Shown one piece after another: positions 18,804 to 28,808 of a stretch of 64,000 bases of DNA. The stretch is taken from positions 1-64,000 of the forward strand of contig CAIYLW010000045.1 of NCBI GenBank assembly GCA_903927185.1. The letters run 5' to 3'. This stretch comes from an uncultured Bacteroidota bacterium. Lineage in GTDB: Bacteria; Bacteroidota; Bacteroidia; Chitinophagales; Chitinophagaceae. The notes under the pieces were generated by a model that saw only the letters and a list, made by a program, of their open reading frames with translations, searched no databases and was not told the origin of the DNA. The first letter of the stretch is position 1. Every line of letters starts with the position of its first letter. The position numbers and the translations under genes are program-made.

Positions 18804-19502
18804 TTATTTATTCTGAGATAGCTCCAAAAGTTGATCATAAACAAAACTATAGCTACTTCCAATGGGGATTTCTTTTCCTGCAACCAATAATTTCGTCTTA
18901 CTGAATTTTTCAATCTTATTGATGGGTACTATAAATGATCGGTGAACCCTTGCGAAATCTCGAACTGGTAACCTTTCTTGAATACTTTTTAAAGTCATTA
19001 ATGTTAAAACCGGGTTGGGCTTGATATACAATTTAATATAATCGTCTAAAGCTTCAATAAGTTCGATGTCTTTTAAATTGATCTTCATGATTTCGTAATT
19101 CACTTTTACGAAAATTGAATTTAGCTGTAACTCCTGTGAACTTAAAAATTCCAAGTATTCTTTTGATTTATATACAGCTTTTAGAAAACGATCATATTCA
19201 AAAGGTTTTAATAAATAATCAACAGCATCTACATTGAATCCTTCCACTGCAAAATCTTTATACGCAGTAGTAAAAATTACTAATGGTTTTACAGAAAGAC
19301 TTTTATAAAATTGAAGTCCATTCACATCAGGCATTTGGATATCTAAGAATAACAGATCTACTTTGTTTTGTGAAAGCCAAACTCTTGCTTCATCAGTATT
19401 TGTAAAAACTTTGTCTAATTGAAGAAAAGAAATTTTCCCGCAATATTCATTAATTAGTTGAAGTGCTAAAGGCTCGTCGTCAATTGCTATACAGTGAATC
19501 AT
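18804..19502 (-). CDS. LytTR-family response regulator
   Basis: Receiver domain (DDEPLAL, LFLDIQMP, TTAYKDFAVEGF) plus LytTR domain (RVHRSFIVPINKIEKFSKTKL). Confidence 0.92.
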   Translation of the reverse strand: MIHCIAIDDEPLALQLINEYCGKISFLQLDKVFTNTDEARVWLSQNKVDLLFLDIQMPDVNGLQFYKSLSVKPLVIFTTAYKDFAVEGFNVDAVDYLLKPFEYDRFLKAVYKSKEYLEFLSSQELQLNSIFVKVNYEIMKINLKDIELIEALDDYIKLYIKPNPVLTLMTLKSIQERLPVRDFARVHRSFIVPINKIEKFSKTKLLVAGKEIPIGSSYSFVYDQLLELSQNK

Positions 19503-20575
19503 AATAATTGAATCTCTAAATGAACATAATAATTGTTATCCTTAAGAGTATGAGTAAGTAAATGTTTATAGGGATACATTAACTCCAATCTTCTCTTTAC
19601 ATTGTTAATGCCAATGCCAGTATTTTCAAGCATATTATTTTCTGATGGAATAACAAAATTACTCACATCAAAAACTATTTTATTTTCGAAGGCTTCGAGT
19701 TTTATCTCAATGGTAGAAGCAAGTTTAGTACTAATTCCATATTTAAAGGCATTTTCAACAAAGGGTATGAAAATTAAGGGTGCTACAAGTTTATTCTCAA
19801 TACTTCCAATGGCATGAAAATTAATGATGGTTTTATCTGTTAATCTTACTTGTTGTAATTCTATAAAATTATTAATAAAATCAACTTCATTTTGAAGAGC
19901 CACCAAATCTTGTGTTGTTTCTGTTAGAATATACCTCATTATTGATGAGAGCTTCATTACAGCTGGAGCAGTTTTTTCGCTTCTAATTATAGCCAATGAA
20001 TATATATTATTCAAAGTGTTAAAGAAGAAGTGTGGATTGATTTGAGATTTCAAAAAAGATAATTCAGTATTTACTCTTTGGCTCTCTGTTTCTTTTCTTG
20101 TTTCTTCAGTTTTTAGCCATCGCTGAATGACTGAAATACAAGTTCCTACTGTAAACACAAGAAAGAAGATAGCAATATTATAAGTATCCACAAGCCCCCT
20201 TCTCCTAATTCTTGGTCTATTAGGGCCATTTTCATTGTTATGATTAATAATGGGATGTATTTCAGGACTGGCTATAAGACCTGCAATATATTTTGGGAGA
20301 AATAGAAAAATTAATAAGGAAGTAATAATGGAAAAAATATAGAGGCCCCATTTTTCGTTCATCAGAAATTTGGGAATTAAAAATTGTGTATTAAAATAGT
20401 AAAAAATTACTAAATAAACATTATTACAAATAATAGTAGCTATTAAGTGATCACTCATTGTAAACTGAGAATCGAGAAGTCTAGGGAAAAAAACTAAATA
20501 GGGTAGCGCAAAAAAACATGCCCAAGCAGCAAAATGAGCAATAATGGATACTATTCTTTTATTTTGATTTAGCAA
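19499..20575 (-). CDS. LytS/YehU-like sensor histidine kinase
   Basis: TM segments; LSFLKSQINPHFFFNTLNNIYSLA; PFVENAFKYGI; GIGINNVKRRL. Confidence 0.92.
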   Translation of the reverse strand: MLNQNKRIVSIIAHFAAWACFFALPYLVFFPRLLDSQFTMSDHLIATIICNNVYLVIFYYFNTQFLIPKFLMNEKWGLYIFSIITSLLIFLFLPKYIAGLIASPEIHPIINHNNENGPNRPRIRRRGLVDTYNIAIFFLVFTVGTCISVIQRWLKTEETRKETESQRVNTELSFLKSQINPHFFFNTLNNIYSLAIIRSEKTAPAVMKLSSIMRYILTETTQDLVALQNEVDFINNFIELQQVRLTDKTIINFHAIGSIENKLVAPLIFIPFVENAFKYGISTKLASTIEIKLEAFENKIVFDVSNFVIPSENNMLENTGIGINNVKRRLELMYPYKHLLTHTLKDNNYYVHLEIQLL

Positions 20576-20693
20576 GAGGTTAATGTTGTTTTACAAATGA
20601 ACTACTTACTCAAATATATTCAAGGTTTAAGGTCTTTAGAGGGAATATGGGTGAAATATTAGCTGTTATCGGTGAATCAAGTTTTATAAAGCA

Positions 20694-21581
20694 TTATGCT
20701 TTTGAACTTAACTCACTATACAAATGCTGAATCAAACCATCTGCTAAGCCTATTTTTGGCACATATATTTCTTCTGAATCAGACCAGCGCATAATATTAA
20801 TATAGATCTGAAGGGCAGGCACAATTACATCGGCTCTGTCTGGACGTAGTTTATATACATTTATCCGATCTTCTAATGAAAAACTAGAAATCTCTTTATA
20901 GTAATCCTTTAATAGTTCAATACTTAGCGGTTTTCCATCTTTCTTTTTACTCAAAGAAAAAACCTTGTTTATATTTCCACCTGTACCAATTGCTACTATT
21001 TTTTTAAATCCTTTGGTTTTTATTTTTATGAAGTCTTTTAACTCGTTCCATTTAGCATCACTAACCATGTCTTTTAACATTCTGATTGTTCCAATGTTAA
21101 AGGATTGTTTGAAAATTAATTTACCCTCTGCAAAGAAAGTGAGTTCCGTACTACCACCTCCTACGTCAATGTACAAATAACTATGATCAGTGTCCATCGT
21201 TTCTGCTACGTGGTTCTCATATATCAATGATGCTTCAAAATCGCCTGTAATTACTTCAATATTCAGGCCTGTTTCCATCTTGACTTTTCGAATGATATCA
21301 TTACTATTACTAGCATCACGCATGGCGGAGGTTGCACAAGCAATAGTATTTGTAACGCCATAGGCATTAATTAAATGAGTATAAGCTTTCATAGTTTGGA
21401 GAATCATACCTCTTTTCTCCTTAGATATTTCCTTCTTTTCAAATACATCAAATCCTAACCTTAAGGGTACTCTTACCAAATTAAGTTTGTTGAAAATGGG
21501 GTTGCCATATTTGTCGGTTATGACATCAACTATCAATAGCCTGGCTGCGTTACTTCCGATATCAATGGCTGCTAACCTCAC
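20694..21581 (-). CDS. Ppx/GppA-family phosphatase
   Basis: AAIDIGSNAARLLI; YIDVGGGSTELTFF; AIGTGGNINKV. Confidence 0.9.
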   Translation of the reverse strand: MRLAAIDIGSNAARLLIVDVITDKYGNPIFNKLNLVRVPLRLGFDVFEKKEISKEKRGMILQTMKAYTHLINAYGVTNTIACATSAMRDASNSNDIIRKVKMETGLNIEVITGDFEASLIYENHVAETMDTDHSYLYIDVGGGSTELTFFAEGKLIFKQSFNIGTIRMLKDMVSDAKWNELKDFIKIKTKGFKKIVAIGTGGNINKVFSLSKKKDGKPLSIELLKDYYKEISSFSLEDRINVYKLRPDRADVIVPALQIYINIMRWSDSEEIYVPKIGLADGLIQHLYSELSSKA

Positions 21582-23655
21582 TTGTTGCTGTATTTTTCTT
21601 GATCAGATAATTATAAGTCTCAATTTGAGATCTTATTTTCTTTTTGCCGTCGGAAGGTACATAGTTGTTAGTTAATTCGTTGTTGAGTATTCTTGCTTTT
21701 ACATTATCTCTTAATTGTATGTGGATAATATCTTTTATCTCCTGTTGTAAAAGGGGGTCTGTAATTGGAATTGCCGCTTCTACTCGGTGATCTAAATTTC
21801 TAACCATCCAATCTGCACTAGATATAAATACTTTTTCATTTCCTCCATTATGAAAAATGATTACTCTGGCATGTTCCAAATATTCGTCAACAATACTTAT
21901 TGCTGTTGCTTGTTTTTTAAATTTCTTATTTTCTAACTTTGCACAAAAAATACCTCTTACCACCATTTTAATTTCTACTCCTGCTATTGCCGCTTCATAA
22001 AGTTTATTAATTAAAAGATCATCACTAAGTGAGTTTACTTTTAAAATAATTTGGGATGGTTTACGAGATTTAGCCGCCTTGATTTCACGATTAATCAATG
22101 CAATAATTTCTTTACGCATATTATTAGGGCAAACCATCAAAGTTTTGCATGCTTGTAATGGGGTCGTTCCAATTTTCCAATTTTCAAGATACCGGAAGAT
22201 GCGATTAATATCTGCCATTACATTTCTGTTGCTTGTCATTAAACAGTGGTCGCTGTATACTTTCGATGTACTTTCATTTAAATTTCCAGTACTTACAAAT
22301 CCATATTGGATAGTAGTATTACCTTTTCTCTTTTTAATGATACAAAGCTTCGCATGGATTTTTATTTTAGGTACCCCTAACAATACTTTAATTCCTTCTT
22401 CTTCCAATATTTTTTTCCATTCTAAATTTGCCTCTTCATCAAATCTTGCTTTTAGTTCTAACATAACTACCACTTCTTTCCCGTTTCTAGCTGCGTTAAT
22501 TAAAGCATTAATGATTTTAGAATTTGAAGCTAAACGATAAGCAGTAATTTTTATAGAATTCACATCAGGGTCCATCGCTGCTTCTCTTAGTAGATCAATC
22601 AAAGCATTAAAAGAATGATAGGGAAAATTTAGTAATACATCTTTTTTTAAAATCACATCAGTAACACGCATGGTGCTTTTTAATTCAGAATGTGTGAAAG
22701 AAGGCCTTCTAGAGGATTTTTCTTTAATCACATCCGGGAAATCCATAAAATGTCTGAAATTGTGGATTCGCCCCCCGGGTATAATATTACTTTTTCTGTT
22801 TAAATTCAATCTTCGAATTAAATACTCCAATAAGCCGGCATCCATTTCTTTATCATACACAAAACGAACAGGTTTTCCCTTTCTTCTATTTTTTAATCCT
22901 TTTTCAATTTTTTCTACAAATGTGGTACTCACATCACTATCTAAATCAATCTCTGCATCTTTTGTAACCTTGAAAATATGTGATTCAAAATGATCGAATC
23001 CGAAATATGAAAAAATCTGGGGAAGGTTAAAACGAATGATATCTTCTAATAAAATAATTTGTGTATCACCCACTTTGGAAGGTAATATCACAAAGCGTCC
23101 ATTAGCTTTTGCGGGAATCTCAATGAGCGCATATTTTTGTCGATAAGCTGAACTTACTTTCGACATTACGATACCTAAATAAATACTTTTGTCTCTGAGA
23201 TAAGGAAGTAATGGTAAACTCTCTATCATTAAAGGAATAATATTAGAGCGTACTTCTTCTTCAAAATATTTAAGAACAAACTTTTGTTGATCCTTATTTA
23301 GGTGTTTTTCGTCAACTAAAGAAATTTTCTGTTTTTTTAGTTCTTTTAATATTCCTTCCCAAATTCTATTAAATTCATTTTGTTGTTGTAAAACAATTGT
23401 TTGAATATCATCCAGAATTGTCTGAGGTGCAATTTCCAAATGCATATTGAGTTTTTTTCGAGACTCAGCTAATTCAATCATCCTCTTTAATGTGGCTACC
23501 CGAACTCTAAAAAATTCATCACTATTATTAGAAAAGATACCTAGAAATCTAATTCTTGCACTTAATGGAACGCTGGGATCGTTGGCTTCTTGTAATACTC
23601 TTGCATTAAAACTTAACCAACTAATATCTCTTTGTATAAATTGTCTTTTAGCCAT
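21562..23655 (-). CDS. ppk1: Polyphosphate kinase 1
   Basis: RDISWLSFNARVLQEA; FPYHSFNALIDLLREAAMDPDV; GFVSTGNLNE; DHRVEAAIPI. Confidence 0.93.
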   Translation of the reverse strand: MAKRQFIQRDISWLSFNARVLQEANDPSVPLSARIRFLGIFSNNSDEFFRVRVATLKRMIELAESRKKLNMHLEIAPQTILDDIQTIVLQQQNEFNRIWEGILKELKKQKISLVDEKHLNKDQQKFVLKYFEEEVRSNIIPLMIESLPLLPYLRDKSIYLGIVMSKVSSAYRQKYALIEIPAKANGRFVILPSKVGDTQIILLEDIIRFNLPQIFSYFGFDHFESHIFKVTKDAEIDLDSDVSTTFVEKIEKGLKNRRKGKPVRFVYDKEMDAGLLEYLIRRLNLNRKSNIIPGGRIHNFRHFMDFPDVIKEKSSRRPSFTHSELKSTMRVTDVILKKDVLLNFPYHSFNALIDLLREAAMDPDVNSIKITAYRLASNSKIINALINAARNGKEVVVMLELKARFDEEANLEWKKILEEEGIKVLLGVPKIKIHAKLCIIKKRKGNTTIQYGFVSTGNLNESTSKVYSDHCLMTSNRNVMADINRIFRYLENWKIGTTPLQACKTLMVCPNNMRKEIIALINREIKAAKSRKPSQIILKVNSLSDDLLINKLYEAAIAGVEIKMVVRGIFCAKLENKKFKKQATAISIVDEYLEHARVIIFHNGGNEKVFISSADWMVRNLDHRVEAAIPITDPLLQQEIKDIIHIQLRDNVKARILNNELTNNYVPSDGKKKIRSQIETYNYLIKKNTATSEVSSH

Positions 23656-23726
23656 ATTTAAAAAGTCTAATAACCAAAAATATAGAAGAGATTAACTTTT
23701 TTGTGTTAAGTTTTTGATTGGAGCAA

Positions 23727-24224
23727 TTATGAATAGGAAGATTTGATTTGTTGAATAATACCTGTTGTGGAGAATCCTTCAATTAATGGATTCACAATAA
23801 CTTTCCCACCACTTGCAATTACCTCCTTAGAACCTACAATTTGATCAATAGTGTAATCTCCTCCTTTAACTAATACATCGGGAAGTATTGAATTAATGAG
23901 TTCTAGGGGCGTGTCTTCTTCAAAAATCACTACAGCATCAACTATAGCTAAACTTGCTAATAATAATGCCCTACTTTGTTCATGATTGATGGGGCGGTCA
24001 TTCCCTTTTAATCTTTTTACACTTGCGTCACTATTAACTCCAATAATTAAATAATCGGCTTCTTTGGCCGCCTGAGAAAGAGAAAATATATGTCCCTCAT
24101 GTAAAATATCGAAACAACCATTTGTGAAAGCGATAGTTTTTCCTGTTGCCCTCCAAGAAGCGATTTTAAAACTAAGAGACTTTAATGTCTCGATTTTTTG
24201 AGGGATACTATCAATTGCTCGCAT
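23727..24224 (-). CDS. RfaE2/HldE-C-like nucleotidyltransferase
   Basis: TNGCFDILHEGHI; IIGVNSDASVKRLKGNDRPI; LPDVLVKGGDYT. Confidence 0.88.
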   Translation of the reverse strand: MRAIDSIPQKIETLKSLSFKIASWRATGKTIAFTNGCFDILHEGHIFSLSQAAKEADYLIIGVNSDASVKRLKGNDRPINHEQSRALLLASLAIVDAVVIFEEDTPLELINSILPDVLVKGGDYTIDQIVGSKEVIASGGKVIVNPLIEGFSTTGIIQQIKSSYS

Positions 24225-25254
24225 GCAATATTTTTTTATTATAAATAGGTAATAAAATAACACAAATGGTTCCCACGATTAATACAATCATAAATTGAGC
24301 AAACCATTGTAAAGTTCCATTTGCAAAACCCAACTCAAAAGGAATGTCACTCTTCTCTAATACTTTTGCCATGAAGAATGCATAGGCTCCGATACCACCC
24401 GGAGTAATAATCATACCAATACTGGCAAATGCTAAAGCCGTAATTGCATCTTGTAATCCTAAATGGGCTGTTCCCTGTGTGGCGTATAAACCTACCCAAG
24501 TCCCCAATATATATAGAGACCAAATTGCAATACTGTAAAAAAAGAACAAACCTTTATTTTGAAGTTTATTTACACTACTCAATCCTTCCCAAATACCTCG
24601 AAGGATTTTTTTGAATAGGATTACAATATTAAGATGCGCAAATTGTCGGAACCAGATTTTTAATGAAATAAGAATAATTATAATAATCCCAAAAAATATC
24701 AGAAGCTTATTTGCAGAATAATGGCCCGATTTGTTTTGTAAAAGTTCCTTGAGCAATTGTTTGCCATACTCCCCAACCACATCAAATTGCAATATAAATG
24801 CTAACAAAAAAACTAAAACCAAAGACATTACATCAAAAGCTCGCTCAGCCACAATGGTTCCCACTAGTTTTTCAGTGGGTACTTTTTCGTACTTGGCCAA
24901 TATGGTGCATTTGAGCACTTCTCCCAAACGAGGTACCGCAAGATTGGCCAAATAACCAATCATCACCGCAAAAAAAGTATTGGGAATAGAAGGCGTATAA
25001 CCCATTGGACTCATCAAAATGCGCCATCTTAATGCCCTGCAGATATGACTAAGCGTCAATATTAGAAATACAGGTGCTATTAATCCATATCGAGCAGTTC
25101 TAAGAGAATTTTTAAACTCTCCCCACTTGTCAGAAGGTATCTGATGCAAACTCCACCAAACCAGAAATACGCCAATTCCTAAGAAAAATAGATATTTTAT
25201 GAAAGCAATTAGCCTTTTTTTCATGTAGCATTCGTTCCATGGCAAGTTACGCAA
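24211..25254 (-). CDS. Lysylphosphatidylglycerol synthase TM region / UPF0104 family membrane protein
   Basis: Multi-TM; ICRALRWRILM, GYLANLAVPRLGEVLKC, TPGGIGAYAFF motifs. Confidence 0.85.
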   Translation of the reverse strand: MRNLPWNECYMKKRLIAFIKYLFFLGIGVFLVWWSLHQIPSDKWGEFKNSLRTARYGLIAPVFLILTLSHICRALRWRILMSPMGYTPSIPNTFFAVMIGYLANLAVPRLGEVLKCTILAKYEKVPTEKLVGTIVAERAFDVMSLVLVFLLAFILQFDVVGEYGKQLLKELLQNKSGHYSANKLLIFFGIIIIILISLKIWFRQFAHLNIVILFKKILRGIWEGLSSVNKLQNKGLFFFYSIAIWSLYILGTWVGLYATQGTAHLGLQDAITALAFASIGMIITPGGIGAYAFFMAKVLEKSDIPFELGFANGTLQWFAQFMIVLIVGTICVILLPIYNKKILHASN

Positions 25255-25373
25255 GCAATTTTAATATTCAGTTTTTTCCCCACTTTAGGTCTATTATTTG
25301 CAATAATTTAAGATCAAATGTATCAAATAGTGTTGCAAAAACTTAGGGAACCACTCCACTAATTCAAATCAGC

Positions 25374-25403
25374 TTGCGTTTCTATCTATTTTTAGTACCT
25401 TCG
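25374..25403 (+). promoter_or_regulatory. Putative promoter
   Basis: TTG (25374-25376), N19, TACCTTCG (25396-25403). Confidence 0.4.
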
Positions 25404-25432
25404 CGGATTATTTTCAAGTTTGCTAAAATGGC

Positions 25433-26257
25433 GTGATAATGTCAACAAAGAAAAGAATTTTATTCATAGCCACGGAGATGTCTCCTTATCTGGAACTAAC
25501 TGAGTTCGCAGAAGTGATTAACAAATTGGCTATTAAAAGTAATGATACTGGACTAGAAGTAAGGTGTATCATGCCGAGATTTGGTGTAATTAATGAGCGA
25601 AGACATCGTTTACACGAAGTTGTTCGTCTTTCAGGAATCAACGTTTCTGTTGATAATGACGATTACCCTCTTCAAATTAAAGTGGCCTCTTTGCCTAATG
25701 CTCGCTTACAAGTTTATTTTCTCGAAAATGAAGATTTTTTTAAACGCAAACAGATTTTTCACGATGATGCCGAAACTTGGTTTGACGATAATGCGTTAAG
25801 AACCATTTTCTTTTGCAAAGGAGCATTGGAGACTGTCAAAAAATTCGGATGGCCTCCAGATATTATTCATTGTAGTGGATGGATGACTGGTTTAATTCCA
25901 GCTTACATAAAAACTGCCTATAAAAAAGAGCCGGTTTTTGGTAATAGTAAAGTGATATTCACTGTTGGTCAAAATACCTTTACAGAAGATTTTGGACAAG
26001 AGTTTATCAAAAAAGCCCTTATTAATGTTAATATCAAAGAAAAGGATTTAGAGAGCTTTAAAGAAAATAATAATACGGCCATGTTCAGAGGCGGAGCCAC
26101 ATATGCCGATGCCATTACTTTTGGATCTGATATTATAGAAAAGAAATTAATGGATGAATTTTCTAAAGTAAAAGGCAAAAAAACTGTTCCATTTAAAGGA
26201 TGGGATTCAGATTTAACAGAATATCTCGAGTTGTATAATGATGTTTCTGGGAAGTAA
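25433..26257 (+). CDS. Glycogen/starch synthase-like GT5 N-terminal domain protein
   Basis: RILFIATEMSPY, RCIMPRFGVI, PDIIHCSGWMTGLIPAYIK; no C-terminal donor-binding domain. Confidence 0.8.
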   Translation: MIMSTKKRILFIATEMSPYLELTEFAEVINKLAIKSNDTGLEVRCIMPRFGVINERRHRLHEVVRLSGINVSVDNDDYPLQIKVASLPNARLQVYFLENEDFFKRKQIFHDDAETWFDDNALRTIFFCKGALETVKKFGWPPDIIHCSGWMTGLIPAYIKTAYKKEPVFGNSKVIFTVGQNTFTEDFGQEFIKKALINVNIKEKDLESFKENNNTAMFRGGATYADAITFGSDIIEKKLMDEFSKVKGKKTVPFKGWDSDLTEYLELYNDVSGK

Positions 26258-26333
26258 TTTTTTCAGATAGTTAAGTCATTAAGATCTGACTTTTACAGAT
26301 GAATATTAATTTACGAACTAGCTATGCCTTTTA

Positions 26334-26357
26334 TTTTTTGAATGCTAATTCAAAAAA
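26334..26357. promoter_or_regulatory. Perfect 10-bp hairpin upstream of metK
   Basis: TTTTTTGAAT-GCTA-ATTCAAAAAA. Confidence 0.6.
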
Positions 26358-26405
26358 GCAAAACTTTTAAAATTTATTTGTATCATTAAATTATAAAAAA
26401 CACCT

Positions 26406-27656
26406 ATGCCTTATTTGTTTACTTCCGAGAGTGTATCTGAGGGCCATCCTGATAAAGTAGCCGATCAGATATCTGATGCATTGATTGATAATTTTTTGGC
26501 TTTCGATAAAGAATCGAAAGTGGCTTGTGAAACTTTAGTTACTACTGGTCAGGTAATATTGGCTGGTGAAGTAAAGTCTAAAGCTTATTTGGATGTGCAG
26601 GAAATTGCACGTGGTGTGATTCGCAAAATCGGTTATACTAAGAGCGAGTACATGTTCGAAGCTAATAGTTGTGGTATCTTATCTGCTATCCACGAACAGA
26701 GTGCTGATATCAATCAGGGTGTAGACAAGAAGAAAAAAGAAGATCAAGGAGCAGGTGACCAGGGTATGATGTTTGGCTATGCTACCAACGAAACCGAAGA
26801 TTATATGCCATTGGCTTTGGATCTGGCTCATAAGATCTTAATTGAACTGGCTGCTCTTCGCCGCGAGAATAAAGCGATCCAGTACTTACGTCCGGATGCA
26901 AAGAGTCAGGTTACTTTAGAATACGATGATAATAACAAACCTGTTAGAATCGATGCCATCGTAGTTTCTACCCAACACGATGACTTTGATCAGGAAGCAA
27001 AAATGCTGGCTAAGATCAAAGACGATATCATCAATATCCTGATCCCAAGAGTTAAAAAGAAATACAAAAAATACGCGAAATTATTTAACGCGGATATCAA
27101 ATACCATATCAACCCAACTGGTAAGTTTGTAATTGGTGGTCCACATGGCGACACTGGTTTAACAGGCCGCAAGATCATCGTAGATACCTATGGTGGAAAA
27201 GGTGCACACGGTGGTGGCGCATTCAGCGGTAAAGATCCAAGTAAGGTAGACCGTTCTGCTGCTTATGCAACCAGACATATCGCTAAGAACTTAGTAGCTG
27301 CAGGTGTGGCTGATGAGGTATTAGTGCAAGTGTCTTATGCCATTGGGGTTGCAAAACCAACGAGCATCAATGTAAACACTTATGGAACTGCAAAAGTTGA
27401 AATGACCGACGGCCAGATCGGAAAGATCGTACAAAGCATCTTCGATATGCGTCCTTACTTCATTGAGCAAAGATTGAAGTTGAGAACACCGATGTATAGC
27501 GAAACTGCTGCTTACGGGCATATGGGCCGCAAGAACGAAGTGGTGGTGAAGACCTTCAAAGATCCTTCTGGTAAAGAGAAATCTATGAAAGTAGAACTGT
27601 TTACCTGGGAGAAATTGGATTATGTAAGAAAAGTAAAAACTGCTTTTGGAATTTAG
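26406..27656 (+). CDS. metK: S-adenosylmethionine synthetase
   Basis: [52 protein letters not shown]. Confidence 0.97.
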   Translation: MPYLFTSESVSEGHPDKVADQISDALIDNFLAFDKESKVACETLVTTGQVILAGEVKSKAYLDVQEIARGVIRKIGYTKSEYMFEANSCGILSAIHEQSADINQGVDKKKKEDQGAGDQGMMFGYATNETEDYMPLALDLAHKILIELAALRRENKAIQYLRPDAKSQVTLEYDDNNKPVRIDAIVVSTQHDDFDQEAKMLAKIKDDIINILIPRVKKKYKKYAKLFNADIKYHINPTGKFVIGGPHGDTGLTGRKIIVDTYGGKGAHGGGAFSGKDPSKVDRSAAYATRHIAKNLVAAGVADEVLVQVSYAIGVAKPTSINVNTYGTAKVEMTDGQIGKIVQSIFDMRPYFIEQRLKLRTPMYSETAAYGHMGRKNEVVVKTFKDPSGKEKSMKVELFTWEKLDYVRKVKTAFGI

Positions 27657-27677
27657 TAGTTTTCTGAAAAATAAAAA

Positions 27678-27712
27678 AAACCTTCGCAAGTTGAGCGGAG
27701 GTTTTTTATTTT
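27678..27712 (+). terminator. Rho-independent terminator after metK
   Basis: AACCTTCGC...GCGGAGGTT followed by T-run. Confidence 0.75.
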
Positions 27713-27746
27713 TAGGGGGAGTTACCTTACTTAATATTCAATAAAG

Positions 27747-28244
27747 ATGAGACAGAAATTAATTGTTGCTGCTTTTGCTTGCATTTTAATGATTGCGGCT
27801 CTTCAATGGCAAGGGGCAAGTCTTAAAAGAAATAGTAGTCCAGGAGGAATTGTTGAGTTAGAAATGGCAACTCAGCCTAGACAAGTTGCATTTTTAATGG
27901 AAGTTTGGGATATGTCTGTAGCCAAAATGAATATCTGGCTTGATTTTTTATTCATCGTATCATATGTAGCATTTCTTGCACTTGCCTGTGAAGCAGTTTC
28001 AACGAAATGGAAAAATCAAAATTTAAAAATGATCGGTTTAACATTAGCAAGAGTGGCTGTTGTTGCAGGTGTTTTAGATATTGGTGAAAATTTATTGATG
28101 TTGCAAACAATAGCAGGTAATTTTACAGTAGTTTCTTTACAGATGACGCATTATTTTGCTACCATTAAATTTACTTTAGCTACTATAGTACTCATTTATT
28201 TGTTGATATCAATACCTGTTAGTTTAAGAAATAATCAATCATGA
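27747..28244 (+). CDS. Hypothetical multi-TM membrane protein
   Basis: ORF with several hydrophobic segments; overlaps the next gene by ATGA. Confidence 0.75.
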   Translation: MRQKLIVAAFACILMIAALQWQGASLKRNSSPGGIVELEMATQPRQVAFLMEVWDMSVAKMNIWLDFLFIVSYVAFLALACEAVSTKWKNQNLKMIGLTLARVAVVAGVLDIGENLLMLQTIAGNFTVVSLQMTHYFATIKFTLATIVLIYLLISIPVSLRNNQS

Positions 28245-28801
28245 ATCCTGAATCGAATCCCTGGAAAATTTTAGCTTCAAATCAGGCATATGATAATCCT
28301 TGGATAAAATTAACCGAGTATGAAGTAATTAACCCAAGCGGCGGTAAAGGAATTTATGGGAAAGTTCATTTTAAAAACACTGCTATAGGTGTTATGGTTT
28401 TAGATGAATCGATGAATACATGGTTAGTTGGACAATTTCGATTTACAGTAGATCAATATAGTTGGGAGATTCCGGAAGGTGGCGGCTTAATTGGAATTGA
28501 TCCTTTAATAGGCGCTAAAAGAGAATTGCTGGAGGAAACGGGTTTGATAGCAGACCATTGGGAACCATTATTATCCATGCATCTATCGAATTCTGTGAGT
28601 GATGAACTTGCCATAATTTTTTTAGCTAGAGGGATAACTCAAAAAACGGCAGAACCGGAAGAAACTGAACAATTGCAAATTCAAAAACTTCCCTTTGAAA
28701 AAGTATATGAAATGGTAGAAGCTGGAAAAATTACCGATTCAATGTCAGTGGCAGCTATCTATAAGATTAAATTAATGTTAGTTCAAGGGAAACTTAAATA
28801 A
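28241..28801 (+). CDS. NUDIX hydrolase
   Basis: Nudix box-like GGGLIGIDPLIGAKRELLEETGLIADHW. Confidence 0.92.
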   Translation: MNPESNPWKILASNQAYDNPWIKLTEYEVINPSGGKGIYGKVHFKNTAIGVMVLDESMNTWLVGQFRFTVDQYSWEIPEGGGLIGIDPLIGAKRELLEETGLIADHWEPLLSMHLSNSVSDELAIIFLARGITQKTAEPEETEQLQIQKLPFEKVYEMVEAGKITDSMSVAAIYKIKLMLVQGKLK

Positions 28802-28808
28802 AAAAACT

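Noticed and set aside
22079-22993. Plus-strand ORFs 22079..22540 and 22670..22993
   Set aside because: Antisense shadow ORFs inside ppk1
26258-26405. SAM riboswitch upstream of metK
   Set aside because: No SAM-I, SAM-II or SAM-III consensus recognised by eye; only simple hairpins present
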